From Adiantum capillus-veneris (taxonomy: Eukaryota; Streptophyta; Polypodiopsida; Polypodiales; Pteridaceae): 64,000 nucleotides of DNA. A program made the position numbers and the translations under genes. The stretch spans positions 16,410,478-16,474,477 of the forward strand of contig CM043961.1 in assembly GCA_014529385.2 (NCBI GenBank). Direction: 5' to 3'. This document shows positions 21,990 to 33,505 of the stretch, piece by piece. The number at the start of each line of letters is the position of its first letter. The stretch's first letter is position 1. The notes beneath the pieces were generated by a model. That model saw nothing but the letters and a program-made list of their open reading frames with translations. It made no database searches and was not told the origin of the DNA.

Positions 21990-22885
21990 GGGACGGGTGT
22001 CTAACCTCACTCCTATCTTATTGCAGACATAGCGAGAACCACGAATATAATTGTCAATCCATGGGACGAAGCTGACTCGACTAGTGCATAGAGGCTACAA
22101 GAGGTTGTCAATCTCCTGGAAAACAACAAACAACTCGCATCTAACTCAAGCTACACTCGAATCACAGAAATCATCAAAAGCTAGTCGCTCATCGGCAAAC
22201 AAATCACATCAGTTACAACATCAAACATTATGAAACTTCTAGGACGTGTTTATAAGACTTAAGCACACATGCCTATGGTCTCAAATTTCACTTTAGGTCA
22301 AGTGTAAAAATCACGATTATTAACAGAAGTGAGTTTTTGACCTAGTCGTTTTTGACACAGAATGCATCTAAATGCTTAGCAATGATACCCCAATACCCCG
22401 CCTATACTTAGCTTATGATTTTGAAGCTTAAATTTCTACTTATGATGAAATTAGGCCGCGGATTGACGACGCCACAAGCTACGGATTACCATGAAATGCT
22501 TACATCAATGCGTAGAGCTCTTACCTGCGGTTGCAAAACAGCAGACGTCACTGCAATGTGACAACCGGGGAGAGAGTAGGAAGCGCGAGAAAGAGAGAAG
22601 TGAGCGCCGTTAGCACACGCTGTGCTTCTATTATCCAAAAACTTATAAAATACCTACAAAAATTCACTTTTATACCTTAACCAATGTTTTTGTGGTCAAA
22701 ACTAATAATCTGGGAGCTCTAACTAAAGACAGGTTGATACAATCTGGAAGCTTGTAGCCCCGGCTCATTCAATTACACTGTTTATCTGGAAAGTAAGAGT
22801 TACAACATTCCCAATTGATCAAAATACTAAGTGTTTTTACAATAAAAGCTCTGAAAAATGTTATCCGAGTTAACTTGCTGCTAAC

Positions 22886-22887
<2 letters not shown>
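21990..22887. other. region right of the minus-strand gypsy; possible LTR, no gene
   Basis: If the primer site is real, this stretch should begin with the 5' LTR (plus-strand TGTGGGACGGGTG at about 21988). No partner copy was found near 12.5-13.9 kb, so it stays unproven. No coding sequence is seen. Confidence 0.35.
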
Positions 22888-22936
<49 letters not shown>

Positions 22937-23157
22937 TCCCTCTTTCCTCTATCTCTATCTCTCTCTTTCTCTCTCTCTCTCTTTCCTCTATCCCTCTCTT
23001 TCCCTCTCTATCTCTTTACTCTTTTCCTCTTCTCTCTCTCTATCTCTCTTTCTCTCCCTCTCTCCCTCTTTCCTCTCTCTTTCTCTATCTCTCCCTCTCT
23101 ATCTCTATTTATCTCTTTCCTCTCCCTTTCTCTCTCCCTCTTTCTCTTTCTCTATCT

Positions 23158-23204
<47 letters not shown>

Positions 23205-23237
23205 ATCTCTATTTCTCTCTTTCTCTATCTCTCTTCC

Positions 23238-23309
<72 letters not shown>

Positions 23310-23343
23310 TCCTCTTTCTTCTATCTCTATCCCTCTCTCTCTC
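22888..23343. repeat. (CT)n microsatellite, interrupted
   Basis: About 455 bp of CT dinucleotides with TTCC, TAT and CCC interruptions and one poly(C) block (about 23236-23249). The translation is a Ser-Leu repeat and not a protein. Confidence 0.97.
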
Positions 23344-24936
23344 TGTCATAATAATCAATATCTAATTCTCCTAAATGATTTTCTCATATTAAACTGATCA
23401 TTTAATGTGGGGAAGTGCCAAGGGATAAAAAGCTAGAATATTGGTTAAGCTAGCAGACCGGCCACAGTAGGGATCCAAAGGAGGGAAAATAGGGATCCAA
23501 AGGGGGGGCCATCTGCAAAAGAGCCATGTGAAACAATGGGCCAAAAAGACCCTAAGGTTCAGCCCATTAAGACTTCCAAAATGCTAAGGTTCCAAAATTC
23601 AAAGGTTGTGTCCAAAGGTCAACCCTAGGGAAAATTGGATGCTTAGTGTGTGCCCTAAAAAGTCTTTGCACATCCCTACATGGGAGGGGACGAGCCCCAA
23701 AGCTAGGGGATGAGAGAGAAAACCACACACACACACACACAGGCTCCCTTTACACAAAGGGAATGAGGGACACATGTCAGCTCCCTAGGCCAGATGCCCA
23801 CAAGGTGTGCCCAGTTCCTATTGGAAGACCCTTGAAGTGGACCAATGAGAATTAAGCTAGAGTAAATCTAGTTTAATTAATTTAAAAACATTTAATAAAA
23901 GAAACCAATGAGAATTAAGTCTCCTAGAAGACTATTGGGCAGTCTCCCAAGGGGTCCAATGAGCATTCAGGAGCCCCATGGCTTGCCTGATTCCTATTGG
24001 CCAGGAGGCAAAGGGGTCCAATGAGAGTTTAGTTTAATTATTTAATTACCGAAAGCTCTCACAAAAGGGGAAAGGGGGACACATGTCAAAAGGCTATCAC
24101 TTATGCTGCTTAATTCCTATTGGCTTGACCTGGGGAGGTCCAATGAGGGAAAAGCCAGACTTAATTAGCAGCTAGGGCTCGCCCAAGAGAGAGAGGGGGC
24201 TGATTTTTGCTTGGCATTGACACACACACTCTCACACTTGACCATGTGTGAAGGGAAAATACTCTATCTCCTCCCAAGCTTTAATGGAGAGCTCATCACC
24301 TACTCCAAGCTTGTGAGATAGAAGCCTACATCAACACTCTCTTGGCATGTGGATGCAAATCCAACCAAGAGCCAAGCTTCAATGCATGCTCCTCTTCTCT
24401 ACCAAGCTAATTACTAAGCTAAGCTATGCTAATATGAGTGATTATGTGAGGAGATGTACATCTTTCTCGTAAGATACTTCTTTTTCTTCTCAATCTACTC
24501 TCATACCCTGCTAGCTCTCACCATCTTCGAAGGTGTGTGAGGTCTTGGGTCTGAGAACGGGGATAATTCAAGTTGTGTTTGATTAAGTGTTTTGCTTGGT
24601 GTATGAAGCTTCCATCTTCATTGCACTAGCTAGTCTTGAAGGAACACAAAGAATTGTATTGTACAATGTCTCTCTTGATGGGAGAAACCATAATACAAAG
24701 CCTTTTGGAGGGGGGACCGGCTCCATGCAAATCCGGTCCTCAACTGTTGTCAATAGCTTAATTGCTCTCTCTTTTGAAAGTATTGTCGATGCTATCTAAC
24801 TAGGTGTTATGCTTTTTGTTGCTCTCTCTCCACCCAAGCACTCTTGTAATTCTCATTAGGAATCTATTCTAATGAAATGCCCACTATATTCATGCTAATT
24901 TCCGCTACACATAAGATTTTAGGCCATTAAATGTTA

Positions 24937-24938
<2 letters not shown>
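23344..24938. mobile_element. probable solo LTR inserted in a CT tract
   Basis: A 1.6-kb block begins TGTCATAATAATC and ends AATGTTACA, so TGT...ACA, and is flanked on both sides by (CT)n. No gag or pol is present. It has a promoter-like CCAAT-rich zone (23830-24160). The edges and size fit a solo LTR, but no second copy lies in the window and the duplication at the target cannot be told apart inside CT repeats. The coding-like stretch at 24587-24799 has no recognisable family. Confidence 0.5.
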
Positions 24939-24982
<44 letters not shown>

Positions 24983-24993
24983 GCTTTCCCACT

Positions 24994-25051
<58 letters not shown>

Positions 25052-25093
25052 CCTCTTCTATCTCTCCCTTTATCTCTCTATCTCTTTCCTCTT

Positions 25094-25145
<52 letters not shown>

Positions 25146-25146
25146 A
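24939..25146. repeat. (CT)n then (CA)n microsatellite
   Basis: Two long CT runs separated by TTCCGCTTTCCC-type interruptions, ending in CACACA. It appears to be the right half of the tract interrupted at 23344. Confidence 0.95.
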
Positions 25147-25700
25147 ATCTAACACAAAGATACCCTAACAAATCTAACCTTTCCAAACAAGCGGATATTT
25201 CCTACCATGCACGAAGAGACATTTCAACAACGCAACCATTTTTCAAATGAACGAGGTATGTCATGATATCTCTATCTTTCTCATCAATTTTTAGAGTTTA
25301 TGCATGCATGTGTGTGTGTGTGTGTGTGTTTATGTGTGTGCGTGTTACTGTGTGTGTGTTTTTGGAGTAGAAAACAAGAGGGAAAGAGGGGGGGAGGGAG
25401 GAGCAATGTTTTGTGAATACCTTTGGTTGTAGCATGGTTTTCGGTTAGGTTGAGCTTCCAATGATGAGCACGGAAAACCCCTTTCGACAAGCGTGCGTGT
25501 GTGTTTGTGTGTGTTTAAGTATGAAAAATCCCTTCATAATTGAACCATACTTAGACAATTGTATTAAATAATAATATTTCAAAACAAAATGTCATAACAT
25601 TCTATTAATATTTCATATACAGCAATACAACATTCTGTATCTAATGGATAATACAGTTATTTAGATCAGAAATTTGATCTCTGATCATTACAAATTGATA
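25147..25700. other. intergenic DNA with short GT repeats
   Basis: There are (TG)n runs at about 25308-25357 and 25493-25513, a purine-rich stretch (25370-25405) and an AT-rich stretch (25550-25640). No gene is recognised. Confidence 0.6.
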
Positions 25701-26059
25701 TCTTAATGTTGTATCTCTGTGTGTCCACCCTTTGGGATGAGCTTCCACTACATCTACATGGAGAAGGATCCAGCTGTTACCTGCATCCATACAAAAACAT
25801 TCAGTTAGAACTGGCTATGTTTGTGCGTTTTGCAGGTGTCGACACTGGATCCAGTTGTCATCCATGTCACACCTGTAAACCTAGTTTACAGCTTACCTTT
25901 AGGATTGACTATTAAGTTAAGATTTCAAGTAAGATAACCTCTGAATGTATATGTATGTGTTCCCCAATACTCACCGAGCTCTCTCAAAAAACCACTAGTG
26001 TCAATTACCATATTTGATGTAAATACCTACGTATTTCTAGGTTATCGATCAATGTAGAA

Positions 26060-27770
26060 CGCCTTGCAAAAATTGGACAACACCTCCTTTGTAATTGGAG
26101 TAATATTTCAAAAAACTCAGTTTATGCCATCTCCCAACGAGATCCTCCACAGGAGGTTTACGGCTTCAAGTACTAAAACATATCCCATGTATAAAAAACT
26201 AGCAGTATATCTCATGTTACTAGCTCTAAAATATGGTAGCGTCCTCAAAACATATTAGAGACTAACATCATTTTTGTATCTCAAAAAGGATTCCAAAAAA
26301 CATATCCTCAATTCTTTATATGTTTATATGCAATGATAACCGATCCCAAGAATAACAAACACATGTAGTATCATAAACACCCTGTAAGACTATGTCCATT
26401 CGCAAAGATAATTATTGTCCCTTACCTTGGATAGTAGCTTTAAAAATACGGTATTCTCAAGGTTTTCGTTGATGAGTAAGTCATCAGCTACATTATTCAT
26501 AAAGTAGAAGCCTGCCAAAACATAATGAAATAAATGAAATGTCAATATGTCAATTATACCCAATTTGAGCAGTCTCCTCAAATAATTTTCCGTCCATGTC
26601 TACTCCCATGTTATCCAGACCTATGTCATATTAACTGATAATCTTGCAAGTTCATAATTTATGAAAATTCGGCAGCATCTCCCTCGAATAAAGTTTCAAA
26701 AGATCTCCAACAAACTATACCATCTCACCAAGAGACCCTCACAGGAGGATTAAGGTCCAAGTTACCTTATTATGATGCTTATAAAAGTCCAAGTTACCTT
26801 ACCATACAAAGCAGAAGACTTCAATGTTTTATTCTAAGTAGAAGACTTCAATGTTTTTTTCAACTCATCATTGGGTTTCATGTAGGCAAATTTCCTTAGT
26901 TCTTTGTCTTTAGCCACACTTATCAACTTAGTGCCTGCATACAATCATTAAAAACGGTATCTACTGATTGAGGCAAGATTTCTTCGATCTTGCTAAGAGT
27001 CATAATGTCACTACCAGCTTGAAAAAGGGACAACAATTTGCTAAGGTTGACTTTACTTGTACGGCTAGAAAATCGGGCAACGTCTTGTTTGTAAATTGAA
27101 CACATTTTCAAAAATTCCAGTTTGTGCCATCTCCTAGTGAGATCCTCCACAGTTGGTTTACGGCTTACCATTCATGGCATATACTCAATCGCTCTTAGTG
27201 TTTGAAAGAGAAAGTCTTTAAACATTAGCTTTTTCAATGCATTAGCTTTTTCAAACAATAATAATGCAATGACTGAAGTATCAATATGTCAGGTATACCC
27301 AATTTGCGCAGTCTCCTATAATATATATTCGTCGTCAATCTCTACTCACATGTTAGCCGGACCTATGTCCTAGTAGCTGACTCTCTTGCAAGTTCATATT
27401 TTACTTAGATTTATGAAATTTCGGCAGCATCTCCCTTGTATTTTGAATAAAGTTTCAAAAAATGTCCAAAAAACCATGCCATCTCACCAAGAGACCCTCA
27501 CAGGAGGATTAAGGTCCAAGTCACCTTACCATAATGCTTTTAAAATTCTATTCCCTTACGATGGTTTGAAGTCCTGAAAGAATTATACTTCCAATGCATG
27601 AAGCATAAAAAAACTTCATGATATGCCAAAATCCTCACGTAACCGCAACCCAATTCGGTAGCCTTTCCTCTTTAGAACGAGTTATTCTTTAAAAAATGGT
27701 GCCATCTTTCTCGAGATTTTCCAAGGGATGTTTAAGACGAAGACATCTTGACAAACCCACAGTACCATAG
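26060..27770 (-). pseudogene. unrecognised minus-strand region with at least five related coding-like blocks
   Basis: I do not recognise the family. Blocks of ~110 bp recur on the minus strand at about 26170-26070, 26770-26670, 27170-27060, 27520-27420 and 27740-27650. The best preserved (27171-26923) reads RKPTVEDLTRRWHKLEFLKM and continues to KVNLSKLLSLFQAGSDIMTL. Others read KPPVEDLVGRWHKLSFLKYY, HFLKLYSKYKGDAAEIS and ERWHHFLKNNS. A second element, CAGTCTCCT...ATGTT..C.GGACCTATGTC, also recurs (26565-26630 and 27305-27372). Unit spacing is about 260-600 bp. This looks like tandem exon duplication in a decayed host gene or in an unknown repeat; stops interrupt several blocks. GTAAG-like words next to the blocks could be splice donors, but no full gene model is supported. 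Confidence 0.4.
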
Positions 27771-27899
27771 ATGAGATTGGTATAGTTCCTATGTTTTTTA
27801 TGCACAACATAAATCAATTTTCCTACACATCTCCCAACTTCTAGAAGCATTGAGCTAAAAATATTCATATGTACTATCAGTGAACACTAGTTTGTTCAA

Positions 27900-28872
<973 letters not shown>

Positions 28873-29059
28873 GTTTGAGATGGAGTAGGGAGAGAGGGAG
28901 GACGGAGAGAGGATAGAGGGAAAGAGGGAAAGAGGGAGGAGTGTGTGTGGGGGGGGGGGGGGGGGGGAGGGGAGGGGGAGCTTGAGATGTAGCGATGGAG
29001 GAGAGAAAGGAGGGCAGGGTATACAGCCAAACGCGGCATACTCTACCCTCCTTCTCTAT

Positions 29060-29150
29060 TTTAGCCGCCAGGCATTATCGCGCCTATTACCGCCAGTATT
29101 ACCATGCATATTACAACCAATATTACCGCGATAAGTCATTTCAAACGGAT
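29060..29150 (+). repeat. left subterminal TATTACC cluster of the CACTA element
   Basis: CATTATCGCG, TATTACCGCC, TATTACCATG, ATATTACAACC and TATTACCGCG lie within 90 bp. In CACTA elements such clusters bind the element-encoded protein. Confidence 0.6.
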
Positions 29151-29535
29151 ACAAACTCCGAGGTTGCAGGGGGGGGGGGGGGGTACAAACCACCCCCTCT
29201 ACCCTTAGATATCAATTATTTTATTTCTTAGCCTTTTGAGTTTTTTAAAGAAAATCTTTAATTTTTATGAGTATTTTATTTTGTACTACTTTTAGATGTT
29301 TATTAATTATATTTTTAAAGTTTAGCTTTATTTAAAAATAATTTTAGCACTCATTGCTATTTATTCTATTCGAATTTAACTTCATGTATTTTTTTAATTA
29401 GAATTCAGAACTTTCTCAATTAATTATCTGTTTTTTAAGGCATGTGACTAAATCAAAAATTTATCGTGTGTGCAGGACATTGACTGGGATGATCTTGGCC
29501 CCCCTAGAGGCCCTGAGCGCGATTGATGGCTCAAG

Positions 29536-31978
29536 GTAAAACTCCCTTGTCCTTGTGCCAAATGAAAAAGGGCAATCCCTCGCTTGAGGCGCATTGCATT
29601 GGAGCACGTGGAGAACGAAGGGCTTTGGCATCCTCAAAAAAGCACTCGCAGAGATGAGAGCACCACTCACCCATCGCTTGAGGAGGTGCCCCATTGGTCT
29701 GTGTTCGGCGGTGGTGCACCGACGTGCAAGGCCAAATGGCAGAGACAAGAGGTACTGGATGATTTGGGTGCACCACATGGTGATCCTGCTGTTGGAGCTA
29801 CTTCCACAGCTCCTATGGCGTCTCAGTTGCACTTTGAGGCAAAGGATGATCACATGTTCGACATGTTTGATGAGTTACTAGCTCATGAACGCGACGTGTG
29901 CGAGGAGGATTGTGAGCCCTGCACTCAACGGGTAGCGGCAACGGAGGATAGATTGATGGCAAGTGCCCGAACACCTCTTTACGACGATGCACAGTACTTG
30001 GTGCTTCGGGCATCCTTGGAAGTCCTCAACTTTCAAGAGAAATTCAATTGGAGCAATGCAAGTGTCGATGCACTCCTTGAGTAAGTATGAAATATGGCTT
30101 TTTATATACTCTTCACTCGCTATTCCTTGCCGTCTCCGAGCAATTATACTGATACGCAGTTTGTTGTAGTTTGATGGGAAAAATGTTACCAAAAGATCAA
30201 CACATGCCTTCAAATCGTCGACGAGCCAGATCGTATGTCACTGCACTTGGAATGGAGTATGAGCGCATCCATGCGTGCGTCAACGATTGCATGCTATACC
30301 ACAATGAGCACGGACATGCTACCTCATGTCTCGTGTGCAAGGAGGCACGATACAAGACCGAGGTGACGGGGGCGCACCTACCTCGCAAGGTATTGAGGCA
30401 TTTTCCATTAATTCCTCGCATTCAACACATGTTTAAAAGCACGTCTATCATGGAGCTTCTTACGTGGCACACCAACCACCGCTCAAATAGTAGAATGATG
30501 CATGTCCCTGCCGATTCACCTGCATGGGGGCACATCGAAACTCAATGGCCAGAGTTTGGGTTGGAGCCACGACACTTGAGGCTTGGGTTAGCAAGTGATG
30601 ATGTCAACCCCTTCGGAACTAAGTCTACTTCATGGAGCACTTGGCCTGTGGTGATCGTCAACTACAATATTCCACCATGGGAGACAACCTAGAAAGGCAA
30701 TATACTTCTTTCCTTGCTTGTGCCACAGAAGTACAAAGTGTCAAATATTGACGTCTATGTTGATCCCCTCATCGAGGAGTTGGAGGAGTTATGGAGAGGC
30801 ATTCCTGTTGTCGATGTCTCACTTGAAAAGGGGGGGGGGAGAAGCCATTGTGAGAACTATGCACAACTATCCTGGGCTTGGCGAGTTTTGTGGTAACCCC
30901 CTCATCCTCTCTCTCTTTTTCTCTCTCTCCCTTTACTTCACTCATCTCTCTAGCATGGAAACAAGCACATGCAGGAAGGAGGGCACCCCCAGTGCCTAGA
31001 CACCTTGCATGTTTCCCAGATCTCATTAGTGTGGAGTGGATTCATGAGAGAATGATCGAAGCAAAAAAAGCGCGCGGAGAAGACATCAGCAACAAAGAAT
31101 GGGAGTATGCACGAGGTTGCATACTAAAGCTAGAGTACTCATATACTTCAACCATATTGTAATTTTTTTGTGTGTTATCTTTAATTTGTATTTGATAAAA
31201 GATATTTTCCTATTTTGTAGTGCCTTTCCTTTAGCTCTATGTGGTCAATGGTTCTTCATGTTTGTATGCACCACATTGATGAGCGTAGAACCACCATGGA
31301 TTGTGCCGTCATGGGAAACTTTGACACAGACGATGATGAAGCCAGGTACTGCGAAACTATTGAAAGGATACTAAAGGTTAATTTTAGAACCTTTCATACC
31401 TTCATCTTCGAGTGCAAGTGGTTTGCAAATGTGTCTAGATGACATGAGAATGGCCTCTACATAGTGGACTCTAGTGTGCATCACACAGGGAGGTATGACA
31501 ATTTAGTTTTACTGCGCAATTGAGCAGGTAAGTGGCATGTATCTTTTTTATTCTTATTTTCTTGTAGCATTAATTATACCAATGTTACTCACTTTGAGCT
31601 TCTCTTTTATAGGTCATCTATATCCCAACAATCCACCAACCAAAACTTTGGTTTGTAATTCCCGTAACACCTCGGGAGAGAACCATTTGTTCCACTAATG
31701 AAGTGGAGACCATCTTCGACCCACTTCCACCTCTGATTGTGGATGAGTTGGAGACAGAGGAGAGCGAGGTCAATGAATCAAGTCCGATGGAGGCAAGTCT
31801 TAGCAAGGATGATTGTCATGATACTGAAGATGATGAGATGGAGGATGACAAATTCGAAGATGATGAAGCCAACGCATCCACAAACAACAATTATGTTTCT
31901 CTCTTTATTGATTTAGGAGCCATGGGCTTAGAATTGGATGATGCCTCATGTAGGGATCTTTTGAAAGATGATTCATAA
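29536..31978 (+). pseudogene. Tnp2-type CACTA transposase with DUF4216-like C-terminal region
   Basis: The N-terminal part has the transposase-associated cysteine motif KLPCPCAK; a TGA follows where the family has cysteine. Then comes a variable acidic linker and the Tnp2 core (PF02992 type): ALGMEYERIHACVNDCMLYH, SCLVCKEARYK, KVLRHFPLIPRIQHMF, ELLTWHTNHRS, ADSPAWGHIETQWPEFG, LRLGLASDDVNPFG and WPVVIVNYNIPPW. An intron of 89 bases (GT at 30081, AG at 30169) joins DALLD to LMGKMLPKDQ in frame, as Tnp2 genes show here. The core continues to DVYVDPLIEELEELW and YPGLGEFCG, with a stop at 30690 and a G-run frameshift at about 30832. After a non-coding gap, FECKWFANVSR and IHQPKLWFVIPVTPRERT resemble DUF4216. 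The tail is very acidic. It would cut and move the element but is inactive here. Confidence 0.8.
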
Positions 31979-32135
31979 ACATTTTGCAGTTATGAAGTTT
32001 TTTGGTCGTGTAATCCATTCATCTATCTCTTCCCCCTCTTCCTCTCTCTAATTTTGTCAACATGCTCAATTATCTTAATCAAGTGACATTGATTATTTTA
32101 GCTATAACCAAGGGTAATCTTATTATCACCTCCCT

Positions 32136-32139
<4 letters not shown>

Positions 32140-32194
<55 letters not shown>
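32140..32194. repeat. (CT)n microsatellite inside the CACTA element
   Basis: About 55 bp of pure CT downstream of the transposase region. Confidence 0.97.
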
Positions 32195-32198
<4 letters not shown>

Positions 32199-32309
32199 CT
32201 TTTTAAATTTGAAAATTTCATACAATATTCTTTAATTTTTATTAAGAGGAGGGAAACACCAAAATTTGGAAGGGGGGGGATGTTTAAGCCTGAATTTGAA
32301 AGTTTAAGC

Positions 32310-32410
32310 GTTTTTTTTAAAATAAACGCAATAATACAAGCGATAATAGATGAGGTAATAAACACGGTAATAACCACGAAAAAAATCACGGTAATAGTTT
32401 AAATAGAAAA
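32310..32410 (-). repeat. right subterminal TATTACC cluster of the CACTA element
   Basis: Read on the minus strand: CTATTACCGTG, TTATTACCGTG, TTATTACCTC, CTATTATCGC and GTATTATTGCG. This is the inverted counterpart of the cluster at 29060-29150. Confidence 0.6.
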
Positions 32411-32515
32411 AAAAACCTCCCCGCCCTCCTCTCTCTTCCTTGTCCATCTGAGTTTGGACCTTCTCTTTACAAAACGTCGTAAAACAGCGCAGTAAACACT
32501 TAGAGATTTTCATAG

Positions 32516-32853
32516 TGTAAGTCGGTGCCAAAAATTAGAGGCCCCTCTTTTCAGTTGAGTTTATGTGTCATTCCTATCACTTACTCCATGAACCTTTATG
32601 GCATAGGTTGTCAATAGCTTTGTATAGTTTATTGAAAAAATATCTACAAACACCATGCTAAAATAAATGGCCAAAATGCTTTATTGGTTTTATTGTTGAT
32701 TTCTTCTCCTCAATTTTTAGAACTCCAATTTCCATAGCATCAACTCAGTATTAGTGAAAAATAAAGAGAACATAATAATTAACCGTTACACGTCCAACTA
32801 TCCCTATTGTCATGATAGCCACACACAATAAAAGAATGCCCATAATTGTAACA
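32516..32853 (-). repeat. 3' LTR of the minus-strand gypsy
   Basis: The minus strand starts TGTTACAATTATGGGC after the polypurine tract. Shared anchors with the copy at 35445 are CCAAAAATTAGAGGCCC, CTATCACTTA, TGCATGAACCTT-like, CTAAAATAAATGGCCAA, TTGGTTTTATTGTTGA and TATTAGTGAAAAAT. Confidence 0.75.
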
Positions 32854-32893
32854 TCCCTTCTACCAAGGATTAGAAATTGTCCTTAGTTCCTCA

Positions 32894-33505
32894 TTAGAGA
32901 ATCAATTGGACCATGAGTGATGAAAAGTGTGGACAAGATTTGAAAAGTTTTTGGAAAAAAAAATCTAGACATCCATTTGGTATCTTCTTTAAGGTGTATG
33001 TTTTGGTGGTCTCATGATCAACTATTTGTGCAAGAATGATTTTTTCTTTTTGGTCTACAACTGAAGGTGCATCCTCATAATCTTGGTGTGTAGGTAGGGG
33101 TTCTCGAAAAGATCGTAAAAGACTAATGTGAAATGCATTGTGAATGTCGTTGTGTGATGGTAATTCAAGACAAAATGAAACATCATTAATGACAATTGAA
33201 ATCTTGAAAGGACCATAAAAACTTGGAACAAGCTGAACAAAATCATTGGTGTCAATGCTTTTAATCCTTTTCTTTTCAATTTGAAGCATAACATATTCAC
33301 CTTCCTTAAACTTATGTGCCTTGCAATGTTGGTTAGCATGCTTAGTGTAAAGTTCTTGTAAATATTTGATAGTAGAATACATACTTGTATAAATGTCAAA
33401 AAAATTTACAATGAAACTATCAACAACATGCGCAACATCAAAAAGATGTGAAGTACGAGTAGGAAGACAATGACTATACACAATATGAAACAAAGATTGA
33501 ACCAT
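32894..33505 (-). other. integrase C-terminal region of the minus-strand gypsy
   Basis: The frame shows INT tail words: CKAHKFKEGEYVMLQIEKKR, VQLVPSFYGPFKI, NDVSFCLELPSH and HNAFHISLLRSF. It is followed by an acidic linker and IVDHETTKTYTLKKIP, which sits where a chromodomain should be. Part of pol, a fossil and not a host gene. Confidence 0.7.

Larger units (their letters stand above)
13882..21990 (-). mobile_element. minus-strand Ty3/gypsy element (non-chromodomain type), heavily broken
   Basis: Read leftward from about 22 kb: a possible primer site (about 21963-21987), gag (about 21886-20300), protease (about 19450-19330), a linker region, reverse transcriptase (about 18157-17300), RNase H (about 17180-16680), integrase (about 16450-15560), then an extra 3' coding region (about 15063-13882). 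The domain order is gypsy. There is no chromodomain, and the 3' extra ORF recalls Athila/Tat-like lineages by position only. It is old, with well over ten breaks. Matching LTRs were not found on either side. A large inverted repeat (19477-19927) lies next to the protease. Confidence 0.85.
29040..32517 (+). mobile_element. CACTA (En/Spm) DNA transposon, decayed
   Basis: Plus-strand coding remains of a Tnp2-type transposase (29536-30960) and a DUF4216-like region (31378-31978) lie between two clusters of a TATTACC motif, at 29060-29150 (direct) and 32310-32410 (inverted). Subterminal repeats of this kind are typical of CACTA elements. The right end reads AGAGATTTTCATAGTG, the inverse of CACTATGAAAATCTCT, compatible with a CACTA terminus at 32517. 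The left terminus was not found and may be lost in the microsatellite and poly(G) DNA before 29 kb. Confidence 0.75.

Noticed and set aside
22815-23351. 178-codon plus-strand frame of Ser-Leu repeats
   Set aside because: It is a translation of the CT microsatellite. The same holds for Cys-Val, Thr-His, Arg-Glu and Gly-rich frames at 24931, 28617, 48388, 58388, 59265, 61204, 62000 and 63050.
24587-24799. Small host gene inside the putative solo LTR
   Set aside because: 70 codons without recognisable motif, promoter or splice support.
32508-32517. Treating CATAGTG as a certain CACTA end
   Set aside because: It overlaps the start of a gypsy LTR by two bases and no matching left terminus was found, so it is kept only as a compatible end.
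33055-33399. Hydrophobic minus-strand frame as a membrane protein
   Set aside because: It overlaps the integrase tail in another frame. The hydrophobicity comes from T-rich DNA.
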